Positions 1-10,183 are shown, counted from the first letter of the stretch. The stretch is DNA of 64,000 nt from Pseudanabaena sp. lw0831 (GCF_016584665.1 NZ_BBJB01000057.1:124001-188000), one strand, 5' to 3'. Notes: generated by a model from the sequence alone, not told the origin. Translations and numbers: made by a program.

Positions 1-456
1 GCTACATAAAGCGTTAAGGCGATCGACGATATCGCTCTCTTTCCCAGCCGCAATTTCTAAATCTTGCTTGGCTTTATTCATGGCATTGGGATCTTTCGCC
101 TCCGTTGCTTTGACTTGCCCCTTTAGAGCTTGAGAAGCATCACCATAAACGCCCAATAATTGTGTTTGCAAATCTTTAAGCTTTGAGTCTTGGACTGCGA
201 TCGCTTGTATTTCTGTGCGGATTTGATCAATATTTGTGGCTAATGGCACAAAGCCCGCAATATCCTTGGGAACCACCAAAGCTGTGGTTTTATTGGCAAT
301 AGTAACAACTTTGTTACATTGGGAAATTTTACTTTCTCCACAACCATAAAGAACTAGTCCGATGGTCAGAGCCGCAGCCCCAAGGGCGGCACGACGGTTG
401 AGACGGGTTGGCAAACGATCAGACAAGTGCTTAGGAAATTGCTTTTGAAGTTGCAT
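1..456 (-). CDS. Putative lipoprotein, cut by window edge
   Basis: Reads from an ATG at 456 to the first base of the window without a stop, so only the first 152 residues are visible. The start has basic residues and a twin arginine (NRRAALG), a hydrophobic stretch, and a lipobox LVLYGC with Cys39, so the mature protein should be a membrane-anchored lipoprotein exported across the cytoplasmic membrane. The rest is polar and helical-looking (many Lys, Gln, Ala) with no motif I recognise. It is divergent from ilvD, with about 90 bp between the two starts. Function unknown. Confidence 0.7.
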   Translation of the reverse strand, partial: MQLQKQFPKHLSDRLPTRLNRRAALGAAALTIGLVLYGCGESKISQCNKVVTIANKTTALVVPKDIAGFVPLATNIDQIRTEIQAIAVQDSKLKDLQTQLLGVYGDASQALKGQVKATEAKDPNAMNKAKQDLEIAAGKESDIVDRLNALCS

Positions 457-548
457 TTGGTAATTGCCGATAGTCCAAGATGATTATTCTAGTGTCTAAA
501 AATTCTAAAATGTTTTAGTTGATTAAGCTAATAATAGAGATGTGAACT

Positions 549-2234
549 ATGTCCGATAATCGCCGAAGTCGTGCAATTACCGAAGGCGTTCAGCGATCGC
601 CTAACCGCGCAATGTTACGCGCTGTTGGTTTCCAAGACTCAGATTTTACTAAACCTATTGTCGGTGTGGCAAGCGCCCACAGCACAATTACCCCTTGCAA
701 TATGGGGATTGCACCTTTGGCGATCCGCGCTGAAGCAGGAATTCGTGCTGCGAATGGGATGCCACAAGTTTTCGGCACAATCACGATCAGCGATGGGATC
801 TCTATGGGAACCGAGGGGATGAAATATTCTCTCGTGTCCCGTGATGTGATTGCTGACTCGATTGAAACCGCCTGTACTGGTCAGAGTATGGATGGCGTTT
901 TGGCGATCGGGGGATGTGACAAGAATATGCCTGGGGCGATGATCGCAATGGCAAGAATGAACATTCCTGCTTTGTTTGTCTATGGTGGCACGATCGAACC
1001 TGGGCATCTCGATGGCGAAGATTTGACCGTAGTTAGTTCCTTTGAAGCCGTCGGTCAGTATAGCGCAGGCAGAATTGATGAAGTCAGACTCAACTCAGTT
1101 GAGCGCAATGCTTGTCCTGGGGCTGGCTCCTGTGGTGGGATGTATACGGCAAATACTATGTCTTCAGCATTTGAAGCAATGGGCATGAGCTTGATGTATT
1201 CCTCCACCATGTCAGCCGTCGCTCCCGAAAAAGCGACAAATACTGAACTAGCTGGCACTGTGTTAGTAAATGCGATTCGGAATAATTTGCTGCCTCGCAA
1301 TATCATCACACGCAAATCGATTGAGAATGCGATTTCGGTGGTCATGGCAGTAGGCGGCTCGACCAATGCTGTCTTGCACTTTTTAGCGATCGCGTATTCC
1401 GCAGGTGTGGAATGGAATCTCGATGATTTCGAGCGTATCCGCGAGCGTGTTCCTGTTCTCTGTGACCTCAAGCCATCAGGAAAGTATGTAGCCACCAATC
1501 TCCATAAAGCAGGTGGTATTCCTCAAGTGATGAAGATGCTCTTAGTTCATGGCTTATTACATGGTGACTGCATCACGATTACTGGTCAAACCATTGAGGA
1601 ACTTCTCAAAGATATTCCTGCCGAACCTCGTGCCGATCAAGATGTGATCCGTCCTTGGGAGCGTCCGATGTACAAGCAAGGACATCTCTCGATCCTTAGA
1701 GGCAACCTTGCAGAAGAAGGTGCAGTCGCCAAAATCTCTGGTGTCAAAAATCCAATCATCACTGGGCCAGCCCGTGTTTTTGAATCGGAAGAAGATTGTC
1801 TTGGGGCAATTCTCGCGAACAAGATTAATGCTGGTGATGTATTAGTAATCCGCTACGAGGGGCCAAAGGGTGGACCTGGTATGCGTGAAATGCTTGCGCC
1901 CACCAGTGCAATTATCGGTGCGGGTTTAGGGGACTCAGTGGCTCTGATTACTGATGGCCGTTTTTCTGGCGGTACTTATGGAATGGTGGTTGGTCACGTT
2001 GCGCCTGAAGCTTTTGTTGGTGGTGCGATCGCCTTAGTAAATGAAGGCGACTCAATCACGATTGATGCGCATCAGCGATTGATTCAACTCAATGTCAGTG
2101 AGGAGGAACTTGCTGCCCGTCGTGCAAATTGGAAGCCTCCAGCTCCTCGTTACACCAAAGGTGTTTTGGCAAAATATGCCAAGCTTGTTTCGACGAGTAG
2201 TAAAGGTGCTGTAACTGATTTAGACCTGTTCTAG
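549..2234 (+). CDS. ilvD: Dihydroxy-acid dehydratase
   Basis: Converts 2,3-dihydroxy-isovalerate and the isoleucine-branch equivalent to 2-oxo acids in valine, isoleucine, leucine and pantothenate synthesis; cytosolic iron-sulphur enzyme. The 561 residues match the normal IlvD/Edd length. The three expected cluster-ligand cysteines are present: Cys50 (TITPCNMG), Cys123 (GGCDKNMPG) and Cys195 ([16 protein letters not shown]). The C-terminal half carries [11 protein letters not shown] and [10 protein letters not shown]. The ATG at 549 gives the family-typical start [13 protein letters not shown]. It stands alone, followed by two strong hairpins. Confidence 0.97.
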   Translation: MSDNRRSRAITEGVQRSPNRAMLRAVGFQDSDFTKPIVGVASAHSTITPCNMGIAPLAIRAEAGIRAANGMPQVFGTITISDGISMGTEGMKYSLVSRDVIADSIETACTGQSMDGVLAIGGCDKNMPGAMIAMARMNIPALFVYGGTIEPGHLDGEDLTVVSSFEAVGQYSAGRIDEVRLNSVERNACPGAGSCGGMYTANTMSSAFEAMGMSLMYSSTMSAVAPEKATNTELAGTVLVNAIRNNLLPRNIITRKSIENAISVVMAVGGSTNAVLHFLAIAYSAGVEWNLDDFERIRERVPVLCDLKPSGKYVATNLHKAGGIPQVMKMLLVHGLLHGDCITITGQTIEELLKDIPAEPRADQDVIRPWERPMYKQGHLSILRGNLAEEGAVAKISGVKNPIITGPARVFESEEDCLGAILANKINAGDVLVIRYEGPKGGPGMREMLAPTSAIIGAGLGDSVALITDGRFSGGTYGMVVGHVAPEAFVGGAIALVNEGDSITIDAHQRLIQLNVSEEELAARRANWKPPAPRYTKGVLAKYAKLVSTSSKGAVTDLDLF

Positions 2235-2277
2235 TCTCGACACGGGGATTACAGCGCTTTGCGCTCAAACCCGAACC

Positions 2278-2326
2278 AAGAAATTTTTTAAAAGTGTTGC
2301 GAAGCAACACTTTTAAAAAATTTCTT
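2278..2326. terminator. Perfect 23-bp hairpin after ilvD
   Basis: Arms 2278-2300 and 2304-2326 are exact inverted repeats around a GAA loop. It lies 44 bases after the ilvD stop; A/T-rich outer arms would let it act as a terminator in either direction. Confidence 0.6.
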
Positions 2327-2357
2327 ATGGTTCATCTGATCTGAAATTGCTGTAACC

Positions 2358-2403
2358 CCAAAATAGTATGAGGTGGCACGAAGCGCCGCCTCATACTATT
2401 TGG
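2358..2403. terminator. Palindrome between convergent genes
   Basis: Arms around 2361-2377 and 2385-2401 pair with one G-U and enclose CACGAAG. The outer sequence AACCCCAAA / TTTGGAGTT resembles the shared outer arms of the palindrome family described in the findings. It ends inside the last codons of the hydrolase gene on the other strand. Confidence 0.55.
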
Positions 2404-3290
2404 AGTTCTATCGCTTTACCTATAGCTCTTCTCAGCCCAACAGAGTCTACCCAGCCAACAAATCCAGCATATTGACATTCCCCAGCAGCATTAGCAATGA
2501 ATATATGATCAACACCGAAAATGTTTTTCCAAGTGTGGAGGCTAGTCCCATCGGCAAAAGAGAATACAGTCTTAGCATGGTGCAAATCTCGCGAATTTGC
2601 ATCAGTGATACCTGACACGGCACGAAAATGTTCTATCAATTCTAAGGTTAGCGTGATTTTGGGCGCAGGTAGGGGTTCTCTCGGCTTTGCCCAAAATTCT
2701 TGAATCGCCTCAGCCACAGTAGGATCAAACCTCAGTGCGGGGTGACTTACACCGTTTAAGCAGACAAAATGAGCGTGGTTTAACTTTGTAGACTCAGTTG
2801 TGACCGTACCATCACTATCGATATTCCCCGCCACTACCAATGTCGGAACTATAGCCGTAATTTGCTCTGCTAGAGGTCGCCGATTTTTGCCAAGATGTTT
2901 AGCCATACCAATACCCCACCCAAAAGGATCGATAATTCGGGCAAGATCAGCACCGCCAATAGGCGAACCTAACAATACCAAAGACTCGATTTTTGACCAC
3001 CATTCTCGATGGCGAGATAATACCTCAACCCAAATCACACCTCCCAGCGAAGTAGCCATGATCCGAACAGGTAGATCAGGGTACTGAGCAAAAGCTTGTG
3101 CAGCCGATCGCTCAACCTTTTGAATCAAAGGTTCAATCTCAAAATGAGTTTGGATAAACCCCAGATTTGGTGCAACGATATGAGAATATGGCGGCGCAAC
3201 TTTATAAGCTAACGAGTTCATCGCATGGTTGGTATCGCTCATTCCATGCTGAGAAAATATTATGAGCTTCGGGTGATGAACGCTTGGCAT
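2391..3290 (-). CDS. Alpha/beta hydrolase, unknown substrate
   Basis: About 299 residues. The core has the alpha/beta hydrolase order: LIIFSQHGMSD near the N-terminus (strand plus HG turn), a nucleophile elbow-like MATSLGG with Ser, and LVLLGSPIGGADLARI. A later domain (HTWKNIFGVDHIFIANAAG) does not match anything I know. An ATG at 3338 is open in frame but lies inside the short hairpin GGTGGGCATTGCCCACC (3330-3346), so the ATG at 3290 (MPSVHHPK) is preferred. It follows dut by 63 bases and may be co-transcribed. The substrate cannot be read from the sequence. Confidence 0.75.
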   Translation of the reverse strand: MPSVHHPKLIIFSQHGMSDTNHAMNSLAYKVAPPYSHIVAPNLGFIQTHFEIEPLIQKVERSAAQAFAQYPDLPVRIMATSLGGVIWVEVLSRHREWWSKIESLVLLGSPIGGADLARIIDPFGWGIGMAKHLGKNRRPLAEQITAIVPTLVVAGNIDSDGTVTTESTKLNHAHFVCLNGVSHPALRFDPTVAEAIQEFWAKPREPLPAPKITLTLELIEHFRAVSGITDANSRDLHHAKTVFSFADGTSLHTWKNIFGVDHIFIANAAGECQYAGFVGWVDSVGLRRAIGKAIELQIV

Positions 3291-3353
3291 ACTTATATTT
3301 AGGCTACTTAAGATATTTCTCCCGCGCAGGGTGGGCATTGCCCACCTTACTCT

Positions 3354-3791
3354 CTAAGTTAATCCAGTACTGCCAAACCCGCCAATACCGCGATCGCTAG
3401 TTCCGAGTTCTCCTTCAAGATATTGAGCTTGAATCACTGATTTTAATACTAACTGAGCAATCTTTTGACCTTTTGCGAAAGTATAAGCTTCTGTTCCTAG
3501 ATTAATCACAATCACTTGAATCTCGCCACGATAACCAGCATCGACTGTTCCAGGCGAATTGAGAACGGTAATACCATGTTTGAGCGCCAGCCCACTTTTG
3601 GGACGCACTTGAATTTCGTAGCCGATGGGAATATCGACTGCTAATCCTGTGGGAATGGCGACGCGATGCAGTGGCTGGAGCGTAACTTCGACAACCGAAT
3701 AAACATCAGCACCAGCATCCCCAATATGGGCATAACTAGGAACTTGAGCATCTGGATGGAGTTTTTGGAACTTGATATCTATGGTTTGCAT
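3354..3791 (-). CDS. dut: dUTP diphosphatase (dUTPase)
   Basis: Hydrolyses dUTP to dUMP, keeping uracil out of DNA; trimeric cytosolic enzyme. The 145 residues carry all five family motifs in order: DAGADV, RPKSGLA, TVDAGYRGEI, KGQKIAQLV and RGIGGFGSTG. The ATG is 3 bases past the stop of the upstream kinase gene, so the pair, together with the DUF4330 gene before it, looks translationally linked. No truncation seen. Confidence 0.96.
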   Translation of the reverse strand: MQTIDIKFQKLHPDAQVPSYAHIGDAGADVYSVVEVTLQPLHRVAIPTGLAVDIPIGYEIQVRPKSGLALKHGITVLNSPGTVDAGYRGEIQVIVINLGTEAYTFAKGQKIAQLVLKSVIQAQYLEGELGTSDRGIGGFGSTGLT

Positions 3792-3794
3792 TAA

Positions 3795-5510
3795 TTAGAA
3801 GGTAAGTGGTTTTGAAGGCTCTGGCACAGGCTCAGTAGGAGTAGGCACTGGCGAGGGCGATCGCGGTGGTTCGGTAGGAACAGCAGTAGGAGTAGGATCG
3901 GGAGATCGCGTAGGATCTGGCTGTCCAGAAGTAGGGGTGGGACTAGCAGTGGGCGTAGTTGTTGGCTTATCCGTAGGCGTAGCTGTTGGACTGGCCGTAG
4001 GTGTTCGAGTTGGTGTCGGTTGAGCTTTTACCGAGGCTTCTAACTGGACATCGAGCTTATAAGTAGTTTCATTTGTACTAGTGGTTTTGATTTTGATGTA
4101 GTACACACCATCTTTTTTGAGGCGACCTTGCCAATATCCTGTCGCATTATCAATTGCTTTACGATCAAGGCTAACTTGATCGTCACTTTGGATGGTCATT
4201 TGCAAATCAGCCCCATTTAGCGAAACGGTTAAAAGCTCATCTTTTTCGCCATTAAAACGTACATTAATGACTTGTCCCGCCGCAATTTTATCGCTACTAA
4301 ATCCACGGTTTAAGCCTTCATTAACTGACTTGAGTTCAAGGCTAGTGTTGATATTCTTTACATTGGCTGCGCTTGGTGTTGCCGTGGGAGAAGCGATCGC
4401 TGTTTCAGTCGGACTGGTAGTAGCGCGATTACGACTAAAAAAGAAAGAGGTGATTGCCCATGAGCCAATACCAGCTACCAAAATGATTAAAATCCCTAAA
4501 AACCAGTTGACACCGCCACCACTAGTTGATCGATTAGGCGGATTTTGAGTGCCATAATTGGCTGGATTGCGATTGCTAGCACCAGCTACCACCGTTCTTT
4601 GGGGAATATTTGCCGCAACATTAGATGGCACTTGTCGTCCTACGGCATAGGTTTTTGCGCCCGAAAAAGAGGCTTGGGCAACTTGCAGCGCTTGAGTCAC
4701 CTCATCGGCGGAACGATAGCGATTGGTGGGTTTATAGCTCAACATTTGGTTGATTACCCTTGCAAATGCAGGATTAACATTGGCAAACTGTTGCCAATTC
4801 CAAGCCAGATTAATGCTATCAAACAGTTCTGATGGCTCGCGACCAGTTAGCAAAACAATCGAAGTTACCGCAAGAGCATAGAGATCGCTATTGGCATAGG
4901 CATTGCCCGACTGTAATTGTTCGGGAGGCGCATAGCCTGCTTTGCCTGCAACGGTTGAGGCGGGAATGCCCATCTGTGAGTTGAGTTTGGCGGTGGTTTC
5001 CTGCACGACACCAAAATCGATCAGCACAGGTAAATTATCCTGCGATCGCAACATCAGGTTTTCGGGCGAGATATCGCGGTGAATAATATTGTGACCATGC
5101 AGATAGCTCAGCACTGGCAAAAGCTGCTGCATCAATGCAAAAATTTCATTCTCCGAAAATGTCTGCCCAACCTTGAGGCGATCAAGTAACAAGTTGCGAT
5201 AATTTTTACCTTCCACATAGTCTTGAACCAAGAGCAATCGGCCCTCAGACTCAAAGGTCGCCCGAAACTCTGGCACTTGTGGATGACGGATTTGATAAAG
5301 TACCGATGCTTCTCGGCGAAATAACTCTTTCGCCTTTTCTGTCACCTCTTGAGAATCTTGAGGAGGGATAAATTCTTTCAATACACAGGTTTCATTAAAG
5401 CGCTCTAGGTCTTGCGCTAGATAAGTGCGCCCCATGCCACCCTGTCCAATTGTTGCTCGGACTGCATAGCGACCTTTAAGTACAAAGCCTTGAGGAAATG
5501 GGGATTGCAT
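3795..5510 (-). CDS. Membrane-anchored Ser/Thr protein kinase
   Basis: A eukaryote-type (PknB-like) kinase of 571 residues. Kinase domain about residues 14-280: glycine loop GQGGMG (22-27), Lys45, catalytic loop HRDISPEN with Asp146, DFG at 165-167, APPEQ near 194. A juxtamembrane linker leads to one transmembrane helix (about 336-358), then an outside domain (about 385-495) resembling a pre-peptidase C-terminal-type beta sandwich, and a Pro/Thr/Ser-rich tail (TPTASPTATPT-like) that may cross the cell wall. The gene starts 2 bases after the DUF4330 gene and ends 3 bases before dut. The signal sensed is unknown. Confidence 0.9.
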   Translation of the reverse strand: MQSPFPQGFVLKGRYAVRATIGQGGMGRTYLAQDLERFNETCVLKEFIPPQDSQEVTEKAKELFRREASVLYQIRHPQVPEFRATFESEGRLLLVQDYVEGKNYRNLLLDRLKVGQTFSENEIFALMQQLLPVLSYLHGHNIIHRDISPENLMLRSQDNLPVLIDFGVVQETTAKLNSQMGIPASTVAGKAGYAPPEQLQSGNAYANSDLYALAVTSIVLLTGREPSELFDSINLAWNWQQFANVNPAFARVINQMLSYKPTNRYRSADEVTQALQVAQASFSGAKTYAVGRQVPSNVAANIPQRTVVAGASNRNPANYGTQNPPNRSTSGGGVNWFLGILIILVAGIGSWAITSFFFSRNRATTSPTETAIASPTATPSAANVKNINTSLELKSVNEGLNRGFSSDKIAAGQVINVRFNGEKDELLTVSLNGADLQMTIQSDDQVSLDRKAIDNATGYWQGRLKKDGVYYIKIKTTSTNETTYKLDVQLEASVKAQPTPTRTPTASPTATPTDKPTTTPTASPTPTSGQPDPTRSPDPTPTAVPTEPPRSPSPVPTPTEPVPEPSKPLTF

Positions 5511-5512
5511 AA

Positions 5513-6034
5513 TTAATACCTCACCGCCATTGCACTACCCCGAATAATGTATTTCGGTCCTTCAATGTCAATTGAAGTGCCGACTTTGACCTTTTCGTTA
5601 GCAAATACAGCTCCATCATTCGTGATTTGGGCAGTTGCTTCGAGGGTTATGGCAAGGTCAGATTGAGAGGTCGAGACAGCACGAGGGTCATCAAAATAAA
5701 CCGCAGTGCCATCAGATTTTGCCGCAACAACTTTTGGAGTTGAGATTTCCACTTTTTTGATGGTGACTTCTCCTCGTGGTTGATTGCGAATAATAATCTT
5801 TACTTTGTCGCCGATTTTGAGAAGGTTTTGAGGATTGGTTGCACTTAGACCCCGCACATTCATATCGACTTGGACTGTTTTATTTTCAGCAGATAGCATT
5901 TGCGCGATCGAACTGCCGCCATTGCCAGGAACTATAAGTAAGCCAATCAGGACAATCAGGATCGTGGCGATCGCACCGATGTCGAGAATGCTAAATTTGC
6001 CAAATAAACGACCTTGTCGATCTAGAAGTGCCAT
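5513..6034 (-). CDS. DUF4330 domain protein
   Basis: A 173-residue cyanobacterial protein of unknown function. The start MALLDRQGRLFGKFSILDIG runs into one hydrophobic segment (ATILIVLIGLLIV), then a mainly beta-strand region presumably outside the membrane. The reading frame is open up to 6121, but the ATG at 6034 gives the DUF4330-like N-terminus and has a weak AAGAG before it, so it is preferred. First of a tightly packed set DUF4330-kinase-dut. Confidence 0.8.
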   Translation of the reverse strand: MALLDRQGRLFGKFSILDIGAIATILIVLIGLLIVPGNGGSSIAQMLSAENKTVQVDMNVRGLSATNPQNLLKIGDKVKIIIRNQPRGEVTIKKVEISTPKVVAAKSDGTAVYFDDPRAVSTSQSDLAITLEATAQITNDGAVFANEKVKVGTSIDIEGPKYIIRGSAMAVRY

Positions 6035-6180
6035 GCGTCTCTTAAGAATGTGATTTAGGGTGTAACAGTTGAAATGTGTGAAAGTGAAATGTGTGAAAGG
6101 CTTGTTAATGCGACAAAGCACTTACAGCATTACAGTATAGCAATCGCTAAGGCGGTTACATTGCTTTGCACTGATTATTT

Positions 6181-6813
6181 CTATTTCCGTGGCAATGCAT
6201 TTAATAGCTCTTCAGTAATGATTTCAGCCATAATGCTAGACATTTTAGGTAACAAAATTTCATTGGTACGCTTCATGGAGTCACCTATAACCTGAGGCAA
6301 TACAGCGATCGCCTTTTTACCAGTTGCCGAATTATAAAAGCCAATGATGTCACGCAATTCAGAGGTCGTAAAATACTTGTCATAGATCGGATAAGACACC
6401 TCATCGATCAATTGGCCGACATCAATTTTTTTGATCACGCGATCGCGATATTTCCCAGCCATCCGTGACACGATGTCGCTCAACTTCTTTTGAACATCTG
6501 GGCTATCGCTGTCGAGCGCGGGAGCATTTTTGAGAATAGTCGATACTAGTTTGGGTAATTCAGCCCTTACCATCGCATCCATGATTTGTTGGGCATTTTT
6601 ACTGGATTCGGTAATTTCTAATAGCTCTTTGATCAAAGCTCGTTTTTCTTGGGAAATTACTGGCGAACTCGTTTTTGTGGGCTGGGATGCATCACTGCTC
6701 TCTTGAGGAGTCTGCGCGATCGCTTGATTAAATGACGGTAAGACTAGAGCCGTAGTGAGCAATGAAGACAACGCAACTGTTGTAAAAATATGATTTCGCA
6801 TGTGATTTCGCAT
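6181..6813 (-). CDS. DUF2059 domain protein, exported
   Basis: About 210 residues with a clear signal peptide (IFTTVALSSLLTTALVLPSFNQAIAQ, cleavage after AIA-Q expected). The mature part is helical and ends with YDKYFTTSELRDIIGFYNS and TGKKAIAVLPQ, typical of the DUF2059 family, whose role is not established. The first 24 bases are a 12-base tandem duplication that supplies two in-frame ATGs (6813 and 6801), so the true start is uncertain. It begins 4 bases after the CCB-family gene. Confidence 0.8.
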   Translation of the reverse strand: MRNHMRNHIFTTVALSSLLTTALVLPSFNQAIAQTPQESSDASQPTKTSSPVISQEKRALIKELLEITESSKNAQQIMDAMVRAELPKLVSTILKNAPALDSDSPDVQKKLSDIVSRMAGKYRDRVIKKIDVGQLIDEVSYPIYDKYFTTSELRDIIGFYNSATGKKAIAVLPQVIGDSMKRTNEILLPKMSSIMAEIITEELLNALPRK

Positions 6814-6817
6814 GATT

Positions 6818-7456
6818 TTATGAGGATGTTTTTTCGAGATTATAGGTGAGTTTGTCAGCGATCGCCGCTACCCAATTTTCATCTTGTTTAGTATAGCTAC
6901 GCGGGATATTTGCTCCTAAAACCATGACTCCTTTTTCGCCTAGAGGTTGCACAATTACGCCCTGAGTATTTTCGGGTAGATAGTCAAACTCCACCCGCCC
7001 AGGATAAAGCTCTAGTTTGACTAGATAAATTGGCTTTTGGGTTTTCATCACCCTTGCCGCGATCGTGCCGATATTTACCTGATTGCTCTTGCCTAAGATG
7101 CCCCGCCGTAAAATCGTCTTGCGATCGTAGTAAACCGCCGCCACCTTAGTCACAGTATTAGTTAGCAAAATATGCGAAGCCCAAGCCAGTTCAGTTTTGA
7201 CCGCCTCTGACAAATTCTCATCAAGTTCAAAACCTTCTTCACCAATTAAATTCACTGCATCGGGAGGCTTAGGCTGAGCTTGTTGCCACAGTAGCCCCAC
7301 CAAAATCAAAACCGCGCTCAACAAAACCCCCAAAGCATCAGCGCGAGACTGACTATTTGTAAGATTTGCAGTCACCATGCGATTAGCTAATAGCGCCACG
7401 CCGCCTAAGCCACCCACCACAAGCGGCAAATATCGAATCATCATATCTAAATCCAT
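6818..7456 (-). CDS. Cofactor assembly of complex C subunit B (CCB family)
   Basis: Family implicated in attaching haem ci to cytochrome b6 of the b6f complex (CCB/System IV pathway). The 212 residues begin with two hydrophobic segments (about 9-27 and 42-59), followed by a soluble domain with GRVEFDYLPENTQGVIVQPLGEKG near the end, as I recall for cyanobacterial CCB2/CCB4-like proteins. Transcribed with the DUF2059 gene. A very long palindrome lies immediately upstream (7457-7517). Assignment is by general resemblance. Confidence 0.75.
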   Translation of the reverse strand: MDLDMMIRYLPLVVGGLGGVALLANRMVTANLTNSQSRADALGVLLSAVLILVGLLWQQAQPKPPDAVNLIGEEGFELDENLSEAVKTELAWASHILLTNTVTKVAAVYYDRKTILRRGILGKSNQVNIGTIAARVMKTQKPIYLVKLELYPGRVEFDYLPENTQGVIVQPLGEKGVMVLGANIPRSYTKQDENWVAAIADKLTYNLEKTSS

Positions 7457-7517
7457 TTAAAACCAATAAAATCAGAGGCGATGCCTAGCATCACCTCTGA
7501 TTTTATTGGTTTTAAAA
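7457..7517. repeat. Long palindrome upstream of CCB gene
   Basis: TTTAAAACCAATAAAATCAG reads into its own inverse around GCCTAG; only one pair inside the stem fails to match. It sits between two genes on the same strand and begins next to the CCB start codon, so it could end transcription from the beta-oxidation cluster or shape the CCB leader. Confidence 0.6.
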
Positions 7518-7578
7518 CATTTCTTGCCATGAAAAACTTTTGTCAGGAAAGACCATCATAAAAAATTTATCATCATGT

Positions 7579-10158
7579 TCATAATGCTGCATTGCGATCT
7601 CCTAACCCGTATCCAAAGGCTTTCGATTGAGAATTGGAGACTATCGTGTTTTGGGTGATATTGACGACAGCAGCCAAATCGTAAACCTGAGAGGCATAGG
7701 ACATCGAAGCATAAAGTTTTTCTGGACTGGAAACTTCAGCACCTTGCATATACTCATCAAGGTTAAATGCATCAACCTGAATAGCCTCATTGCGAGCTAA
7801 TTCAGCTTCTCGGAGAAGATTCGCTTCTGCTTCAGAAATAATATTTGCGCTCAAAGCCAATGCGATCGCTTGCTCCAAATTGCGATCAAGTTTAATATTC
7901 AGGATCTGTCCCGATCTCATTGCTGCCTTCAACTTCTGGAAGACTACTTCAGCGCGATCGCTTAGGCTAAGAGCATTTTCTAAACGACCGAGCGCCTCAT
8001 TAGAGTCAGTGGGAATATATATGCCAGAGGTGAGCCGATCACGATCGCTACCAAAGGTTTGGATGCTTTTGGCAATCTGACCACCGAGAGCATCAGTTGG
8101 TAAACTTGCGATCGGATTGAGGCGACACCATCCGCGAAGAGGTACGCGAGCGAGCGCAGGTAAAGGTAAGTTATCGAGAATTCCTTCTAAAGCGATTTGG
8201 ATTTGTGCCAAGCTGTATTGCATCGCCCAGTTCACAAAGGGAAGATCTGCTTCCTGCTGCCCCTCGGCAGTAAACCTTCGTAGAGTGGCGCTGCCCAAAT
8301 ATAGCCAAGAGAGCATATCCGCAAATCTTCCTGTGAGTTTCTCGTGACGTTTCAAACTACCGCCAAAGAGTAAAAAAGCAATATCAGTAAGGAATGCGAA
8401 GGTTGCTGAAGCCCAAGTTAGTTTCTGATAGTAGCGAGCGATCGCTCCAGAAGTTCCTAAATCTGACAGATTGGCAAGATGACCGCGAGATAGACTCAGC
8501 AAGGCACTACGAAATCCATTTTTGACTATGAAACCAAAATGATTCCATAGGAGCATATCTACGGCGATCGCATCTTGTTTTTGTAAGGCTTCGATTTCTT
8601 GATAGATATAGGGATGGCAACGAATTGCGCCTTGTCCGAAAATCATCATCGTGCGCGTGAGAATATTGGAACCCTCGACGGTAATCGGGATGGGCATAGC
8701 AGTATAGAGATTAGCCAGTAAATTGCGTGGCCCGCGACAAATACCTGCTCCACCGAGGGTATCCATCCCATCATTGACGATTTTGCGGGCAAGTTCTGTA
8801 AATTGATATTTAGCGATCGCGGCAGCAACCGCAGGCTTTTCGCCGCGATCAACGGCGGCACAGGTATAAACTCGCGCCGCTTCCATGAGATAGGTCAAGC
8901 CACCAATTCGTGCCAATGGTTCTTCCACACCTTCAAAGCGTCCGATGGGCAACCCAAATTGTTGGCGCACACCAGCATAGGCCCCTGTTACCCGCGTTAC
9001 GAACTTTGCCACGCCTGTGCAGGTAGCAGGGAAGCTAATACCACGTCCTGCGGCAAGGGTTTGCACCAGCATTTGCCAGCCACGACCCGCTTGTTCCACA
9101 CCACCAATAATTTGCGAGATGGGAACCACGACATCCACACCTGCGATCGGAGAGTTGTAGAAGGGGACGCCCATAGGGTCGTGACGCTGACCTAAGATTA
9201 CGCCTGTGGTATTGCTAGGAATCAGAGCGCAGGTAATGCCGACATCTTCATCTTTACTTAAGAGATGATCGGGATCGTAGAGTTTGAATGCAAGTCCGAT
9301 CAGAGTCGAGATCGCGCCTAAAGTAATGTAGCGTTTGCGGAAGTTCAAACGGATGTATAAATTGTCATCTTCTGCTTTAAAGACTACACCCTTCGAGATA
9401 ATGCTGGCGGCATCGGAACCAGCACTAGGTTCCGTTAAGGCAAAACAGGGGATTTCTTCACCGCTTGCTAATCGCGGCAAATAGTGGTCTTTCTGGGTCT
9501 CTGTGCCATAGTTGAGCAGTAATTTGGCGGGTCCCAGAGAATTCGTCACGCCTACGGTGGCTGTGTGGATAAAAGAACGGGAAGCTAACTTCATTATCAC
9601 TGCACTATAGGCAAGACTGGAGAAGCCCAAACCACCATAAGATTTGGGGATCGTCATCCCCAAGAAGCGTTCTTGTTTGAGATAGTCCCACAGAGCGGGA
9701 GGCAAATCTTTGCGACGATGAATTTCCCAATCCGTTGCCATTTCACAGGCTTTTTCGACTTGGATATCGAGAAAAGATTGAATCTCAGGATCGATGGTGG
9801 GATAGGGTTCGCTATTGATGCACTGAAAATCAGGATTTCCTGAAAAGAATTCACCTTCAATCCAGACGGTGCCTGACTCGATTGCTACCTGTTCGGTTGC
9901 CGAAATACTGGGCAAGAGTTTGAGCGATCGAATTAGTTTCATGATTGGAACTGTAGCAAGATTCCGTCGTAGCAATGTTAGATTGAAGACTAGCGCCAGC
10001 ACACCGAAAATTCCCCAAATCTCAAGTGGTGCATTGAAAATTAAAAGGGCGATCGCGCCGTAAAGCGACCACTGCCATAGGGATACGCCCATATATCCCA
10101 GCAATACGAGTGTTGCTAACAAAACGGGAATGGTCATCGCGAAAGGTAAAGTAATCAT
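7579..10158 (-). CDS. fadE: FadE-type acyl-CoA dehydrogenase
   Basis: Would catalyse the first step of beta-oxidation, forming trans-2-enoyl-CoA with FAD and passing electrons to ETF. At 859 residues it matches the long E. coli FadE form: two N-terminal hydrophobic segments, then the dehydrogenase core with CFALTEPSAGSDA, the MGVPFYNSPI region, GRGISFPATCTG, and FadE-like ITVEGSNILTR and FGQGAIRCHPY, followed by a DUF1974-like C-terminal domain. A strong GGGGGAGG lies 9 bases before the ATG. Last gene of the cluster, 25 bases after the thiolase. No etfAB genes are in the window. Confidence 0.9.
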   Translation of the reverse strand: MITLPFAMTIPVLLATLVLLGYMGVSLWQWSLYGAIALLIFNAPLEIWGIFGVLALVFNLTLLRRNLATVPIMKLIRSLKLLPSISATEQVAIESGTVWIEGEFFSGNPDFQCINSEPYPTIDPEIQSFLDIQVEKACEMATDWEIHRRKDLPPALWDYLKQERFLGMTIPKSYGGLGFSSLAYSAVIMKLASRSFIHTATVGVTNSLGPAKLLLNYGTETQKDHYLPRLASGEEIPCFALTEPSAGSDAASIISKGVVFKAEDDNLYIRLNFRKRYITLGAISTLIGLAFKLYDPDHLLSKDEDVGITCALIPSNTTGVILGQRHDPMGVPFYNSPIAGVDVVVPISQIIGGVEQAGRGWQMLVQTLAAGRGISFPATCTGVAKFVTRVTGAYAGVRQQFGLPIGRFEGVEEPLARIGGLTYLMEAARVYTCAAVDRGEKPAVAAAIAKYQFTELARKIVNDGMDTLGGAGICRGPRNLLANLYTAMPIPITVEGSNILTRTMMIFGQGAIRCHPYIYQEIEALQKQDAIAVDMLLWNHFGFIVKNGFRSALLSLSRGHLANLSDLGTSGAIARYYQKLTWASATFAFLTDIAFLLFGGSLKRHEKLTGRFADMLSWLYLGSATLRRFTAEGQQEADLPFVNWAMQYSLAQIQIALEGILDNLPLPALARVPLRGWCRLNPIASLPTDALGGQIAKSIQTFGSDRDRLTSGIYIPTDSNEALGRLENALSLSDRAEVVFQKLKAAMRSGQILNIKLDRNLEQAIALALSANIISEAEANLLREAELARNEAIQVDAFNLDEYMQGAEVSSPEKLYASMSYASQVYDLAAVVNITQNTIVSNSQSKAFGYGLGDRNAAL

Positions 10159-10183
10159 GATCGATTGCCTCCCCCGAAGAGGA

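Noticed and set aside
2391-3338. Longer start of the hydrolase at 3338
   Set aside because: That ATG lies in the loop of a GGTGGGC-A-GCCCACC hairpin also found near 18755, so it is repeat DNA; the ATG at 3290 is better.
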